A stretch of DNA of 64,000 nt from Prostheceraeus crozeri (lineage: Eukaryota > Platyhelminthes > Polycladida > Euryleptidae): contig CAJQUW010007039.1 of NCBI GenBank assembly GCA_907163375.1, positions 186,001 through 250,000 of the forward strand. The letters run 5' to 3'. Below, piece by piece: positions 32,765-46,111 of the stretch (position 1 is its first letter; the number at the start of each line of letters is the position of its first letter). Both the position numbers and the translations under genes were made by a program. The notes under the pieces are model-generated. The model was given only the letters and a program-made list of their open reading frames with translations. It had not been told where the DNA came from and ran no database searches.

Positions 32765-35700
32765 AAGCAGACCGAACGTGTGTAACTTAGACAAATTCAT
32801 CAAAACATTATAGAACTCCTTTGGACTTTGGAGCCTATAACAAGATTTGCCGAAAGGTCCCATAAATTTGAAAGAAATTCATCGTAATGACCATCTTGTT
32901 GTGCAAATTTTCTCCTGTCGTTGCAAACCAATCCATGACTCATCTTACGACGTCGAACAGGAAAACGAAAATAAGGAAATTCGTTTATGGAAAACTTCGA
33001 CACAGAAACACAGCCTTCGACTAATAATCTATCATTCAGGTCAAGTGGAAAACACAGTGTATATAGAGTTCCAACGCAATAATCTTCTTTTACATTCACA
33101 TTTCGCTGTGTTTTGCTTTTCTTGTAAAGTGACTTTTTAACTGCAAGTAATTTTCAATGAAAACTTTTAGAGAGTTTTTTATCTTTACATTTTTGCATCA
33201 AATGATCACCCATCGAATGGTTAAATACATAACATGTAAGATCATAGATAATAAAAAGTGGTAGATAAATGGAGCAATTATCAGTGTCGTCATTTGCAAG
33301 CATATAATCGACAATGGCTGTACAACCACGTCTGTACTTGATGCAAATCTGTCGGATCTACGATTCAATAGACAAAATTGATAACGACCATAGAGCTAGC
33401 GAAACATGATCGGAATTTCATCGTCTGTGCTGAATCTAGTGCCTCAGGACCACTCACCTAACGCCTTTCGAAAGCAACTCCGTACACATGAGATGTTTTT
33501 TAAGCGAGTGTTCATCCTGGAATAGGTGAAAGCCAGTGAGAATGGGTTTGGATGCGAAGTCCTCTCGGATTACAAAATTATGTTGCAATCATGCAGCGCA
33601 GCAATTCTCGAGCGTCAATTAAGCGCAATGCGGTTGACGCATGAAATAATTCAGAGTAATCTCGGAGCAGGAGAATGTGCTTTCTTTACAAACAATTGAA
33701 CAGATGAGCAACAAAAGATTACTTAATGTGCGGCAACGCTCTAAATTATTTCAGCTCCACTTTTGCTATTTCACAAAATATAAAGAGCGATTATATTCAC
33801 TTCATGATTAACATTTCTATTATTTCGACTTCGTAGGCCTACATTCACCACATTCATGATAGCAGGAAGCCTACAGCCACATCTAAGCGTGTGATGCTTT
33901 TGTAATCCTTCTTTAATGCAAATTCCATTTGCGTTATTGCCTTGCATTTAGCAAAGTAGCACTGTTTATTTATGCTACTAGTGATACATAGTGCAAACAT
34001 CCTTCCAATTCTGAAATTTCATTTATGTTCTCTATATAGCTTCTTGATTACTAAAAGCATTTAATCGAATTTTGATAAATTATGATTTTATTGTGCATTG
34101 TAAATGCTAAACTTATTTATTTTGCGATAGAATTGATAAGCCTAAATTGGTTCAGTCAAATGCAAGTCCAGTAAAGTACATATTATAAAAAGCATGTTTT
34201 TTGAAAAAATAGCGCTTCGTGGATGCCTTTTAGAATAACGTTTTTAACATGTTTTTTCAATTAAGCATGTTTTTACCAACCCTGTATGACGATGGAACCC
34301 GCACATTTCTTCAACCATTCTGAGACATGAATTTTTCCATGAAAATCAAGTAATGTGTTTATTGGCGGATTTGAACAACCGACCTTTGGCTATCTGGGCG
34401 ACTGTAAGACAGAAAGCTCACATGATGTTTTTGTCCTTAAAGACATCCTCGTGACGCACTTTTTGTTTTAATATTGAAATAGTGCACACTAAAAAATATA
34501 TTTCTGTGAAATTAGAAAATAGTGCATTTGATCGGTATTTATAATTTGCATTAATAAATAATGCAGAGAAAATGGTTCCATATTATTATACTCGTAGTAT
34601 ATTCTTTCTCTTTAAATGAATAGCCCTTTTTTGACCAATATCTATCAGAATCCTTCACCTTTGTCCCGTCAAACAGGCAAGGAAATATTACATTTCGATC
34701 CTTATGTGTTCGCCTTTTGACTTGACCTATATTCAACTATTCCTTCCGCAATTTTGTCCTTCATCTTCTATGGGACACCTTTGGTGCACTGCATGGCTTC
34801 TCCAATCGCCTTTGGGCTTATACAATGTAGGCCTACATCACGCTTTGTTTTCCAAATGATTATATTCCATCCAAGACGAATATATCGTATTTTCCCCTAA
34901 AAATAAAATGTGGTGTATCTATGTTGTCACATAATAAATTGTTTTGCCTCAATCAAACTTTCAGACTCCTCTGTACCGTTAAGTGCTCTCACGTGCCTTC
35001 ATGTGCAAGGCCTTTGTCGCAAAACCCAGCTTTCAAGTATATTTTATGACTTAATGTAAAATAAAATAAGATGTAAAAATAAATCACTCTTTCAACGTTC
35101 CTTAGAAATAATTCAATATTGCAGTAATGCTATTCGCCTCATAGGCCTCGTCAGATTACACATTGAAAAAGCGTGAACACAAATATGATATAAAAGTCAA
35201 GATTTTTCAAATCTTTAAGTCATTTAATGCTACGTAGATATCTGTAATCGTGGCATGGTTCCATTCGTATATGTAGATATGTACATGTAGTTCCATTCGT
35301 TTTTGCTGTTCATGCATGAATTTCTATTTTCTGTCCTCAGTCAAGATATTTGTACTGATTTCTTCCATCTTGACACTTCCATCTTGAATTTCTGTATGTT
35401 CTTTTCGTGCCACTCCTCACAATGCATGCTTCCATAAGACCAAGTTTCTTGATTTGTCTGTTAATAATTGTTGATGCTCGTTCCTTATAAGGCAATTTTT
35501 CTGAATTGCACATGTTCTGTGTAACTGAATTGTCCAGATATAGCAAAAGAATAACTAATTATGTTGTACTAGTAATATAAAGAATACATTGCTCAATGGA
35601 TGCTTTTTCCCATTTAGGCTACATGTAGGCCCAATTGAAGTCCATAGTCTGCAGTATAGTGGATGCGCACATGAAATGACGGATTGTTTCAACTTTGTGC

Positions 35701-36194
35701 TATGAACATATTTTACAGCTACCTAATGTTAAAGATCTGAACATGCATCCATAATGATCACAGTATCCTAAGGACGCTGTGGTGGCACCAGCTTCGTACA
35801 TTTTCCAGAACCTCGACTTTTGAAAATAGAGCCGGTTAATGGTTTAGTAATTTTTATAATGTGCTTTTGTTGTCGTGGAATGACGATTTTCTTACTTTAC
35901 ACATAGTGTGACGCAAAATTGCAAATATCTTCCGATGCCTAGAACAATGGACATTTCAATAAAGTCATAGTAATCATGGAGGAAATATTACTTCGGTATT
36001 GAGCCTGCATCTTGATCTCTCGAACCCTTCGTGGAATGATGCCAACATGAAAATTGCAAATTCAATTGAAAAAGTCGGCTCTAAATATAATTCCATAAGT
36101 AACAACAAATGTTGCACTATAAGCGCCCTTATGCGTGAGACCTCTATGCGTCAAACACCTTGACTTTTGAGATGTTCACTTCAAAATACATCTA
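32765..36194. other. Long AT-rich stretch without a recognised gene
   Basis: Short frames only, such as 32800-33099 and 32847-33140 on opposite strands. No transposon ends or RNA genes seen. TAGGCCTA palindromes occur at 33834 and 34828. Confidence 0.5.
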
Positions 36195-37470
36195 CAGTCC
36201 GTTTCATAGAAAGTGGATCATCCTAAAATTTGACTAAATAAAACATGAGTATGATAAAGAAAGCATTTTTCATGTTATTTCATGTCCCTAATATATTTAA
36301 ATGTCCTTATATAATCTGATAAGCTATGATACAGTAACGGTTCTTAAGAAGCTAATATTTTGTGGCCCTACCATTATTGTCAATGACATTACCAATTCGT
36401 CTAGGCATTGATTCCATGATATCGTTGATTTTTGACTGATCTAACTTTCTCCACTCTCTTTTTAACAGTGACGCAAGTTGTGATACGCCATCTGTAGGTA
36501 GCAGTGAACGACGAACGTTACGTTTTAGAATACTCCATATATATGGGATTCAGATCAGGAGAACGAGCTGGCCAAGATAATGTCCTAAGCCCTAATTGAG
36601 ACTTGCATAAGTTGACTCTACTACTCCTGTGACACGTAGCATTATCATCCATAAATAGCCAAGTCGATGGATCACCAAGTTGATCTGTCATTTGGCCAAT
36701 GTTCATTCGTAAAACATTCACATAGCGTTCAGAATTCATGGTTCCTTGCTGTATGTGAAGTTCAGAGCGGCCATTGGTCCAAATGCCAGCCCAAATCAGT
36801 AGAGTCGCACCACCTTGTACCCGGGGACGATGTAAATGTCTCGGAATTTCCTGATCAGATTTTATCCATAATCTCAATCGACCATCACTATCCTTCAGAC
36901 GGACTGATGCCTCATCAGACCAGACAACCCGATCCCATTGATTTTACCAGTGACAATGACTCATTGCCCATCTGAGACGTCTTTTTGTATGCTGATCTGA
37001 TAATTCGATCTGAGAGGGCCTCTTACAGCTCTTGAAATTCGACTCAATAAGTCTTCTACGAATAGTGGACTTAGAAATAGACGAGTCTAGTGCAGCCATC
37101 TCAGTTAACGAGAGACTTGGATCAACTTTAACAAAATCTCAAAATTAGGCGGTCTCTACGTTTGGATGTTTTGCGTGGACGGCCAGAGCCCTCTTTACAA
37201 CAGAGTCGAAAATCATCATTATGCCATCGATGCACATTTGTATAAGGGACATTTAGTCGCTTGCTTGTAGCTCGCAAAGAAAACCCTAGTTCTAGCAAGG
37301 CTGACACTTTGCCTTTTGTGAATGCGATCTCGTTATTGTTCATTTGTGCTTTGTATTGTTTTCAACCGGTAAGAGATAGATTTCTAGCTGAAAGCAATCA
37401 GGAGTGCTGCCAACACCACTGCAACGAAGTCAGGAAGCTATGGAACATGAAGTCCAGTTAATCACATGTA
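36195..37470 (-). mobile_element. Tc1-like transposon, dead, one end identifiable
   Basis: The left terminus CAGTCCGTTTCATAGAAAGT begins right after a TA at 36193-36194, the usual Tc1/mariner target. The minus-strand transposase pseudogene fills the interior. No matching inverted terminus is visible to the right of the start codon, so the right end is lost or too diverged and the 37470 boundary is a guess. Confidence 0.75.
36352..37343 (-). pseudogene. Tc1-type transposase pseudogene
   Basis: N-terminal helix-turn-helix (LELGFSLRATSKRLNVPYTN) and a GRPRKTSKR basic hook are followed, after frame changes, by a second helix-turn-helix. The DDE core then shows VVWSDEASVRL with the first Asp, FMDDNATCH with the second Asp, and SPDLNPI with the third acidic site disturbed by a shift just after Ile. 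The C-terminus SMPRRIGNVIDNNGRATKY with stop at 36352 is the usual Tc1 ending. At least two in-frame stops and two or more frameshifts are present. Confidence 0.9.
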
Positions 37471-38133
37471 GCAGTTACATTATTGTTGATGAATAATGGT
37501 GCTATACTGGCTCTGATTGACCGATTTTCTTTATTTTTGTTTTGCTTGATAGCTTTTGGCTTGTAGAACAACATATTACATAACAAAGGAAACAAATGTA
37601 ATTTTATAAGAGTGAGGTATGATTTTTTTAACATTGCTAAATGAAGATCAAATTATCTACTACTTTTTTATCTATAACAGGAAAACAACTCAATATTCAT
37701 GCTTGAAATTTCCAACAATGATATTAGTAAGCACAACTGACATATCTTCCAAATTTCAGAGAAATTCGTTCAAGTTTGGCGGAGTTAGACAAAGTTGAAG
37801 TTAAGGCGATGTTTAAGGATGATCCATTTTTTATGAAACAAGTGACGTTTTGGTTTTCCCATTTTAATTTCTATCATAAGCTTCAGTTATACCATGAGCA
37901 TAATGAAGTGATTTCTGAATTATCAGCCAAGCTCTCACATCTATGCAAGCATCTCCTCTCCCATGTACGCTTCCAATCGTTCATAGGTGGGGCTCAAAAT
38001 CGTGAGGCCTGCAGCCATAAATGGAGCAAAAATGAACAGGCACAACTGAATGTAGTGTGCATTCTAGCAAAGTAATACACATAAAAATGTTAGCTTCAAT
38101 TGTATTCGCTATGATTCTTCACAGAAACGTAGT
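37471..38133. other. No recognised gene
   Basis: One plus-strand frame (37776-38075, 99 codons) with no similarity that I can name. Confidence 0.4.
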
Positions 38134-38141
38134 ACCGTGGG

Positions 38142-39339
38142 TAATGATGCAAATGGAAAATTTTCCATTTTTTTCAAAATTTTCCGGAAAATTTTGAAAT
38201 TTATTTTTCAGTGATTGACGTTTTTGCCTTTGTTTTGGAGACTTACTATAGTCGTTTGAAAAGACTATGTAATAATCAAAGACCGAAAACTTCTCAATCA
38301 TCCGTGCATGTTAACTTTTGGAACCAATTGCACCCCTTCCATGTCTATTTCAGATCTTTCCAAATGAATTTCAGACATTAAATGGATTTCAGATTTCTCT
38401 AATTGAATTTCAGATATCTGTCAGAAACTCAACTATGAAAGGATCCTAAATTCAACTGGAGAATCTGGAAGTCATCTGGAAATGTCTGAAATTCATTTAA
38501 GTAGATCTGAAATCGATTTGGAACTATCTGAACCATCTGAGCTAGAAATGGAAGATGTGTAACTTGTCCTCAGCGAAGGTACCGAACAATATGCCAGAAG
38601 TTGGAAGCTATCATTCTTCTCCTCATCACGGATATCTTTAGTTTCCAAATATCTCACGAGCTTACAGTCTTTATATATCTTCCACATGGTCGCTAATGTA
38701 TAATATATGTGGTGGACTGTGTGCTTGTGCTTCACATGTTCATAAACACATGGAGAATTTGTATCATTACAATCAAGGATGCATCATAATTATTATGCTT
38801 TAAAGTTTAACTTTCAAGCTATAAACAAACTCCCAAATGAAGTGCATTATTTTTGCTCCATATCTTTCACATTGCATGAAATTATATACCCTATTGTAAA
38901 GGAAAACAATTCATGTTTTCCCAAAAGGTGTCTGTATTATAGTATTGAAAATGCCAACAAATTAGCACAAGCCACTCATGGCAATGGAATGCTCAAAATT
39001 CCACGGACGGGACTCGTATTGCTACGATCGTTTTAATTGAAATGATATAATGAAATCAAGAGTTTTAGAACAATTCTATTGATGTGTCTATGCCTCGGCT
39101 GTGGTAGAAAACGCAAAAATTATATCAAAAAATTCAAATTTTTCCATTTTTCAAGATTGTTTTATTCAAAATAATGATCAAAATCAGCAGTTTTAGACCC
39201 TCTATTGGTGTGTAGCTGCCTCGGCTGTGGAAGCGGTCTAAGTATAGGGCCTATCACAAAAAATCAGAACTTTCAAAATTTTCCAAAATTTTCCATGGAA
39301 AATTTTGATTCAAAATTTTCCGGAAAATTTTCATCACTA
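38142..39339. mobile_element. Non-autonomous hAT-type element, complete
   Basis: The left end TAATGATG with AAAATTTTCC shortly after and the right end (inward TAGTGATGAAAATTTTCC) are inverted repeats. They are flanked by a perfect 8-bp duplication ACCGTGGG (38134-38141 and 39340-39347). GGAAAATTTTCC palindromes repeat near both ends. The interior has a hairpin zone of ATTTCAGA/TCTGAAAT repeats (about 38350-38550) and two direct copies of CTCGGCTGTGG about 117 bp apart (near 39095 and 39215). No transposase frame. Confidence 0.9.
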
Positions 39340-39347
39340 ACCGTGGG

Positions 39348-40626
39348 TAGGCTATACAGACATATAGGCCTATTAGGTAGAGTTGCGACTCAAAAAAATG
39401 CCAGCATGGATTAAAAATTTTTACATTAAAAGCGGGTTCTCAAAAATATTTGATCAATTTTCAAAGAGCTAAATTTTTGCCAATTATTCCTGTGATTATG
39501 TAGAGGTAAGCGAGTTGGAACCTCAGACTTCATTTTATGAGTAGTATGAAACTTTTTAGATATCCAAAGGAATGAAATGTATTATAATGCTACTCTTAAA
39601 AGTTGAAATATAATTATTCTGCTTCTTTGACTTAATTTTCAAGAATTGCTGACTCTGTAGATCTGATTCATGCAGTTCTGTTCCACCAGGCAAATTTGAT
39701 CTGCTAGTTGATCTGTTAGGCCTACTTGCCCATTGAGTAAGTGGGCCTACCGGGTATTAGGTAGTGTGTCGAATAAAGATATATCTGTATACAGTGAAAA
39801 TTTTTACATGAAAATATTCAGTTTTTTGCGGAGGTCCAAAAAATTATTTGAACAATTTTTATGAAGCTAAATTTTTGCAAGTTATTCCTGTATTTACATG
39901 CTATTGGCGTAAAACCACTATATAAGTAGTATGAAACTTATTAGATATCAAAAGAGTTAGTATTTAGTGACATGTATCTTAATGAAGCAGAGATTAATCT
40001 GATTATCAAGGAGATATCATGAGCCACATTATAATGTAATCTTCAAGGAAAAGTTGAGATCTTATATTGTGCTTCGTGAGTGAAAATTCATTTTTTTAAT
40101 TCAATTTTCTTCGGCATAACTTTATGACGTCTCACCAAATTTATGTTTCACTTCTTGAATCTGAAAAGTCAATTATGATCTCTGTCTTTGATTATGATGT
40201 TTTCTCTTCCAGTGGCAGGCTTTGTAATATGACCACGGTTAAGAAAATATTCTTATTAATAAAGCTGAGCATTAAAGCAATAGTAGCCCATTGAAATGCT
40301 AATTTAACAAACTATATGTATTTGCCTCTCCAAGGTTGACATGGACACGGACAATTTGTAAAATACTATATTCCTTCTGCATTGCCATCATGATCAGTCA
40401 AATCCGTGTAAATTACTCCAAAAGTGTAAAAATTGCATATCTCACATGTGGTTTGTGGGTCTCAACTCGAGTATAACAAAACCGAAATTGTATGCACAAT
40501 GGGGATTTAATAAATACAGAGAGTTGCTACTCTGCCTAATATAGGCTACTTACTCTATGTTTCACGTTTTGGCTAATACTACAATTTCTGAGGCAAATGT
40601 TGCGTGGATGCTTGCTTTTTTAAGTG
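39348..40626. other. No recognised gene
   Basis: AT-rich. Two similar passages (AGCTAAATTTTTGC and GAGTAGTATGAAACTTTTTAGA types) near 39465-39560 and 39865-39940 suggest an old direct duplication. Confidence 0.4.
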
Positions 40627-42369
40627 ATAGGGGAGAATGACAATAACATTGGCAGTTGGGGTGACATGGCAATAACCATCTACCACAGAATATGTGCAGT
40701 AATGTGATATAATTCTGTGCATTAGAAGGAAAAGCCGAATTATGCGAAATGAAGGTCCATTAGACTACAAATATGGGAGATATGAAGATCTCTTCCAGCT
40801 CACTTTTCCTGCTCAGCAGAAATCGACAAACTTTTTTACATTTCTAAAAAATGTTCTTTACAATATCAAACACTACGACACATTTACAGGAAGACCACTG
40901 AATGGCTTAATGGGTTATATGGATTTGTTGATGTCAGTTACTATTACTTAGGGATGATATCTAATATATATCAAATAGTCGAATGGGGTGACATGGCAGC
41001 CTTCAATTTTTTTCGGTTCAACGGTTCTTGATTTCAATTATGAAAGTACAGTGCCCGACAAATTAATTCAAACAAAATGTAAATTCTATGCAGTTTTTAC
41101 CTTTTCAAATTATCTCAGGTAATATATATCAAAATATTAGTTAGTTATAGTGCATTAGCCTAATTAAGAATGCAATGAAGACAAGAAATTTCCTTGAATG
41201 ACTGCCTTTATACGTTGAGGCATTCCCTCAATCAGTGTCGCACAAACACACCCCTGGAATGCCCAGTCCCCGCGACCTGAATATTCTTGTAATTTGATGA
41301 GGAGGTATAATACAGAACTTTATGTCGCTTTCTACAGAATATTGTCTCTGTTGAAGAGAACTTGATAGGTTCTTTAAATACATCTTTTAAATTCTGGTTG
41401 AAGTTTTTTTTTCATTGCATTCTTAATTATATAACTAACTGATATTTTATTATGTATATATTTCATGAGAAAATTTCAAATTGTAGATAATACATGGAAT
41501 TACATTTTTTTCGAATTAATTTGCCGGGCACTGTAACTCAATTCATTAGAGTCATTCAGCCAATATTAGGACTTAGCCTAATTATTATCTAGCAGGACCA
41601 GCAATATGAGATATAAATTTCTCATTCATGCCAGTAGCGTAGGCATAGTGGCACCTATTGGAAAAGGTGCCTCAGTAGCGTCCACAGAAAATTTTCTCGG
41701 AGGCTCTTGCCTTATCGGGGGCGACCTGCTAGAAATTCACTTGAAAATACAGGAGTGAAACAAAAATTTTCTAAAAATTGCATAAAACTTGAAAATTTTC
41801 CAATTCTCGGGGAGGGTTTATTCACAGTACCCTCCCCTCTAACAACGCTAATGATGTAGCTTGATTTCACATCAGTGTAGGTTCTCAATCGCAGATTATA
41901 GCTTAGGAAAACGCGGAGACTCTAATCGCTTCCTCTATTCGCTTAGATGTTTTTCTGTAGGCTTATATGGCTTAATGACTTTTTATGATATTTTATTTTA
42001 AGATGTTTTTTACCTGGCTTCAAATTGTGCGAAACTAGGAAATTACATAGGTAGGCCCACTATGGTAAATGTGAGCTGGCACTGGTAAGTTTTACTGGGT
42101 AGTTAAGTTCTGGTTTTGAATAATGATTGACAGACATACGAAGTACAGTAAAACATACACACAGTAAACCCATCGATGGGTTGACATGGCAGTTTTGAAG
42201 ACTCAAATTAGAAGGTCACGACCGCCCCTTACAGAATTTTGTCTTATGTAAAAAAGTTGGGAAATACGATGTATAGTGCGGGTAAAGTATTAGTCTATAT
42301 TTTTTCACTATATGGACATGATGGATGATTGTCAAAAATGCTGCCATATCATCATTCTCCCCTTCCCCT
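40627..42369. mobile_element. Possible unclassified element with AGGGGAGAATGA ends
   Basis: ATAGGGGAGAATGACAATA at the left is an imperfect inverted match to TTAGGGG...GGGGAGAATGATGAT at the right. The motif GGGGTGACATGGCA recurs inside (near 40658, 40984, and GGGTTGACATGGCAG near 42177). No clear target duplication or transposase. A Tc1-derived MITE is nested inside. Confidence 0.3.
41049..41533 (-). mobile_element. Tc1-derived MITE
   Basis: Termini CAGTGCCCGACAAATTAATTC and its near-perfect inverse (GAATTAATTTGCCGGGCACTG) are flanked by TA on both sides (41047-41048, 41534-41535). On the minus strand a remnant reading LIEGMPQRIKAVIQGN is the C-terminal block of a Tc1 transposase (compare SMPRRI). 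The element therefore arose by deletion from a full Tc1. 485 bp. Confidence 0.9.
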
Positions 42370-45300
42370 AATCATCCCCCTATGATTAAGAAATAATGTT
42401 CCAGCTACATTAGATGGCTGACCAGATCAACCTCCCGTGTCATTCTGGTTATAAAAGTAAGTCGTTTAATTTTTATAACGACCCAGAATGTTTTGTAATC
42501 CTGGAATATTCTGGCACATGACATTGAACGCCAGTCGCTGGTGTCATTCAATTCTTATTACTGAGACTACTGTAGAGTATCCGTATGTAGCCTACACTTA
42601 AGAACTGTTGCATTCTTATTGCTTTTTCGACTTGGGCCGTTATAATTATATGTGCATCCATTTGTCGAATGTCTATTTCATATTTCCCACAAATTGTCAC
42701 ATGAGTGTATTTTGAACAAGTCAGCAGTATGTGGATTAATTGTGTCATCTAAGTCATGTAAATTGAGTGCAAATCCATGTGTCTAATTTGCTTTGTCCCA
42801 TTATGTGTTTTAAAATCTGTTTCAGCATCAAAGCCGAAGACTTTCTGAAATTGACTGTAGAACATGTAGGCCTAAATGGTTTACTGATGTACTTATGCTA
42901 AACGTTGTTTTTTACAAGAATACTATGAATGTTGACAAATTATGCCATTCCAAATATGTTTTACGAACTTGTGTTTTTTGCATAAAAGTCAACATCTTTA
43001 TTGTGTATTTCAGAGATGAACCGTTCTCCTACAACAATATATGCTGAAAATGCTAATGGATGTAACCAAATCAATTCAATGAGTCTGTCATATGATAATT
43101 GGGGAAAACTTTTGATCACTCTGTAGGCCTGCACTTGTTTATGAGAGGTGAGTTGTTTGAGTAATTTCTTACACATTTTTGTCACTATCTCCGTATGCTA
43201 TGGGTTTGCAGTGATGCTATAATGAGCTGATAATCCTTGGAACATTCCGTGGCAGTATGACGCTGAACAACAATGCTTTTTTGTATTTTATACGAATGTT
43301 AGATGTTTGCAGGGTTAAGAAATGGTAAACGAATAAAGCTATTTTAAACTGTTATTAGTATAGTGAAAATTGGAAGTGGTGCGGTTGATGAGAAGTGCAG
43401 AATTCATTTTATAGTTAGGATAAATGCTAAACAAGCATATAATCACTAACTTTTGATAACTTTGATTGAAATGAGACGCACAGTACTAATTTCATAAATA
43501 TTTGACAAAGTCTTGACTAATTTGGAAACATTCTGATAGAAATGAGAAATGAGAAGCACCTGATTAATTTGACAAATTTGATAGATATTAGATAGATATT
43601 AGACAAAAACCAATGATTTTGGTTAATTTTCATCATGGACTTATCTGATATTAGACAAATTATCCCGGTTTTTTCAACGCAGGATGCACTCTAATTCAAG
43701 GCGTTTGATTGACGTGCGGGCAACGCCCCTGCCAAATACCTCGAAGATATGGGGCAACCAAGAGCCACCATAGGATGAATGTAGAGAATCCAACATCATG
43801 CAAGCCCACCGTACGCCTTGAAGACATCTCTGCGAGGAAATTTCCTCAATAGGTGTATGTTCATTAAGTTCCGATAAACACCACTTTTTGTCGAACAACC
43901 ATCTGACAAAAATGGTCACAGACTGCACCCTACATGGCACCAAACATTTGCACCACAGCGTAGTTTGGCACATTTACAAACTGGGCGGCACACTAGTGGC
44001 GGAAGATTGTCGCCACTCGACTAAAAATTTCATCACTGGGCGGCAAGATGAGGGACAAGACAAATTCTGTTTTATCTAAAAATCTAATTTATGCATTCTA
44101 TAGTTGCTGTAGAGCCTAGTAATATTACATGAACTATAGAATGCATTAATTAAATTTTTGGATACATTATATCATCTGATCTGTCAATCGCTTCAACATC
44201 TTTCCTTCATTCGATGATTCTTTCTAATTGCACGATATCGCATATGCACGCAATGACATCACCTCGCCTTTGAATTCAATGATTGTTTTATGATATTGCA
44301 CATGCAATCGCCTAATTTCACGTCCTTGGATCTCACGGATCCTCATTTTTGGGTAAAAACCTGTGAAATCACACAAGCAAGAAATTATTCGATTAATGAT
44401 TCGAGTGACCAATTGCATGAAGAAACCCTCCGCCAATTCATGGTCATGTCGTTGCCTCTCTCACAACGCCATGCAGAAAGTCAGCTTAATGTCTTGCAGC
44501 TAAGGACTTGATTCTGCCTTCATTCCATTTTAACAAGACTCGCCAACGCTTCACTAGCTCAGTCCAGCTACTTTTCAGTCGGAAATGGTGGAAGTTTCGA
44601 CTGAAATTGAATTGCAAAAATCTGAGGGACAACAGAAAATTTGGACTGCTTCACTGACAAAGCGGCCGATAAGTATAACGCTGACAGCATCTTTGTGAGT
44701 TAGATTGCTGAGTGAAGAACATGGAATTATCTTCGGATTTCTCGGTGATTGTCACAGCGATAGTCAAGGAGCGTCAGGACTGTTGCATTCATTGATAAAT
44801 TGAAAGATATCGGACTCGGAGGGGAGTGCCACAAGTTGGTGGGAACAACAGATGGCGAATGAGCAAATGCTGGGAAACATAGTGGGCTTTGCTTTCTTGG
44901 ATGAACACACACAATCTACAATTTGGTGCATTGCACTGAAGTGATCTATTCAAGTGTACCGGAGTTTCGACACTACGAATAACTTATGATAGTGGAATCA
45001 CGGTCTATTTCAGGGCATCACCATGTTACTCGACTAGGTGATCTTCGTATTCATGGAAAAGAAATGAATTGAGAAAACTCAGTCAAATGGTTCAATTCAT
45101 ACATTTGCAAAAAGAAGTCCAGAGACGCCTACTAACAATACCGGATCTGAGAAAAAAGAGATCATCCCAGCCGAAACACGAACGTTTATTGCACGTTAAT
45201 TAAACGTGCTCTTTCGTGCGTTCACGTACTGTAGACGAACCTAAGCAGAACGTTCAAACGGCTACTATCAACGATCGTTTGTGGTATGTTCTCGAACATT

Positions 45301-45385
45301 CAAAAATCAAACGTTTGAGCAGCGACTTTCTTAAATAGCCTACTTCAATATATTTCCTATGATTTCATCATTAAAATGTGAGCGC
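42370..45385. other. Unassigned stretch
   Basis: No recognised gene. A 20-bp inverted repeat with one mismatch (AATTTATGCATTCTATAGTT and its complement, 44086-44105 and 44131-44150, 25-nt loop) is the clearest structure. A 99-codon minus-strand frame (43674-43973) is not recognised. Confidence 0.4.
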
Positions 45386-45389
45386 ACTT

Positions 45390-46100
45390 TTTATGCGAGT
45401 AGTAAGGAATCCTCCCAACTGCGCACAGCGCCCCCCTCTGGAGCGCGAGTTGGGTTGGTGTGGTTCTGGGTCGACCGGCCGGGTGTGTTTTGGTCGACCG
45501 TCGTGGTTGTTCTTGGGTGGCGGTCTTTTTTTTGGTGTGTAGGGATGGTAGTAGGTTTATTTTGTGTTTAAATTTGGTTTCCTGATGAAATTCTGGGTTG
45601 ACATGTTATGTTTCGTGGGTGTAGGTGTGGCTTACGTGTGTTTTTGTGTTTTTGAGTGAGAAAGTGGGTGTAGCGGCTAAACGAAGCCTCGCATGTGAAA
45701 ATGGACGACGGATTTGGACTTTTTGGCCAATTTTGGGACTAGGGGACTTGTTTCCGAAGTCGTAGGCCAAACAACGAAGAACTTCGACCCCCCCCTCGGC
45801 AGCGTTCCTTCCAACTTTGGTTCTAGAAATGGTAGAGAGTCGTGCGATAGCTCGTTTGAAAGCTAAAAGTGCCACAAATTCAAGGGAAAGCACAGTTTGG
45901 TCCTATCTTTCATGGCTGAGGCTTGAGAGTGACATTGAGACTTTTGGTCATGTTAGAGAGCCGTCAGAGGTTGAGTTTTATGTTTTGGACTCCAGCGGGC
46001 GAACGAAGCATCGGACGAGAAAACTAAGACAAGATTTGGATTCAGGGTCAAATTTTGGATAACCAATGTCTGACCCCCTCTTATCGATTGCATATTCACA
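45390..46100. other. GC-rich leader region
   Basis: An abrupt change from AT-rich flank to GC-rich sequence occurs near 45410 (GCGCACAGCGCCCCCCTCTG). It contains GTCGACC repeats and ends at a TATA box. It precedes the first of two tandem genes. It could be promoter DNA or the terminal repeat of a large element. The second possibility cannot be tested here because the other end is not in the window. Confidence 0.35.
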
Positions 46101-46101
46101 G

Positions 46102-46111
46102 GATATATAAG
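46102..46111 (+). promoter_or_regulatory. TATA box of the coiled-coil gene
   Basis: GATATATAAG lies about 50 nt before a strong 5' splice site (CAG then GTAAGT at 46159), leaving room for a short non-coding first exon starting near 46130-46140. Confidence 0.55.

Noticed and set aside
37420-37470. ATGAAGTCCAGTTA as the right inverted end of the Tc1 element
   Set aside because: The match to the left end CAGTCCGTTTCAT is too short and gapped to accept.
41628-41852. Possible small MITE with CCAGTAGCGTAGGCA at one end and a faint AGCG-type inverted match at the other
   Set aside because: The two ends match poorly and no target duplication is seen.
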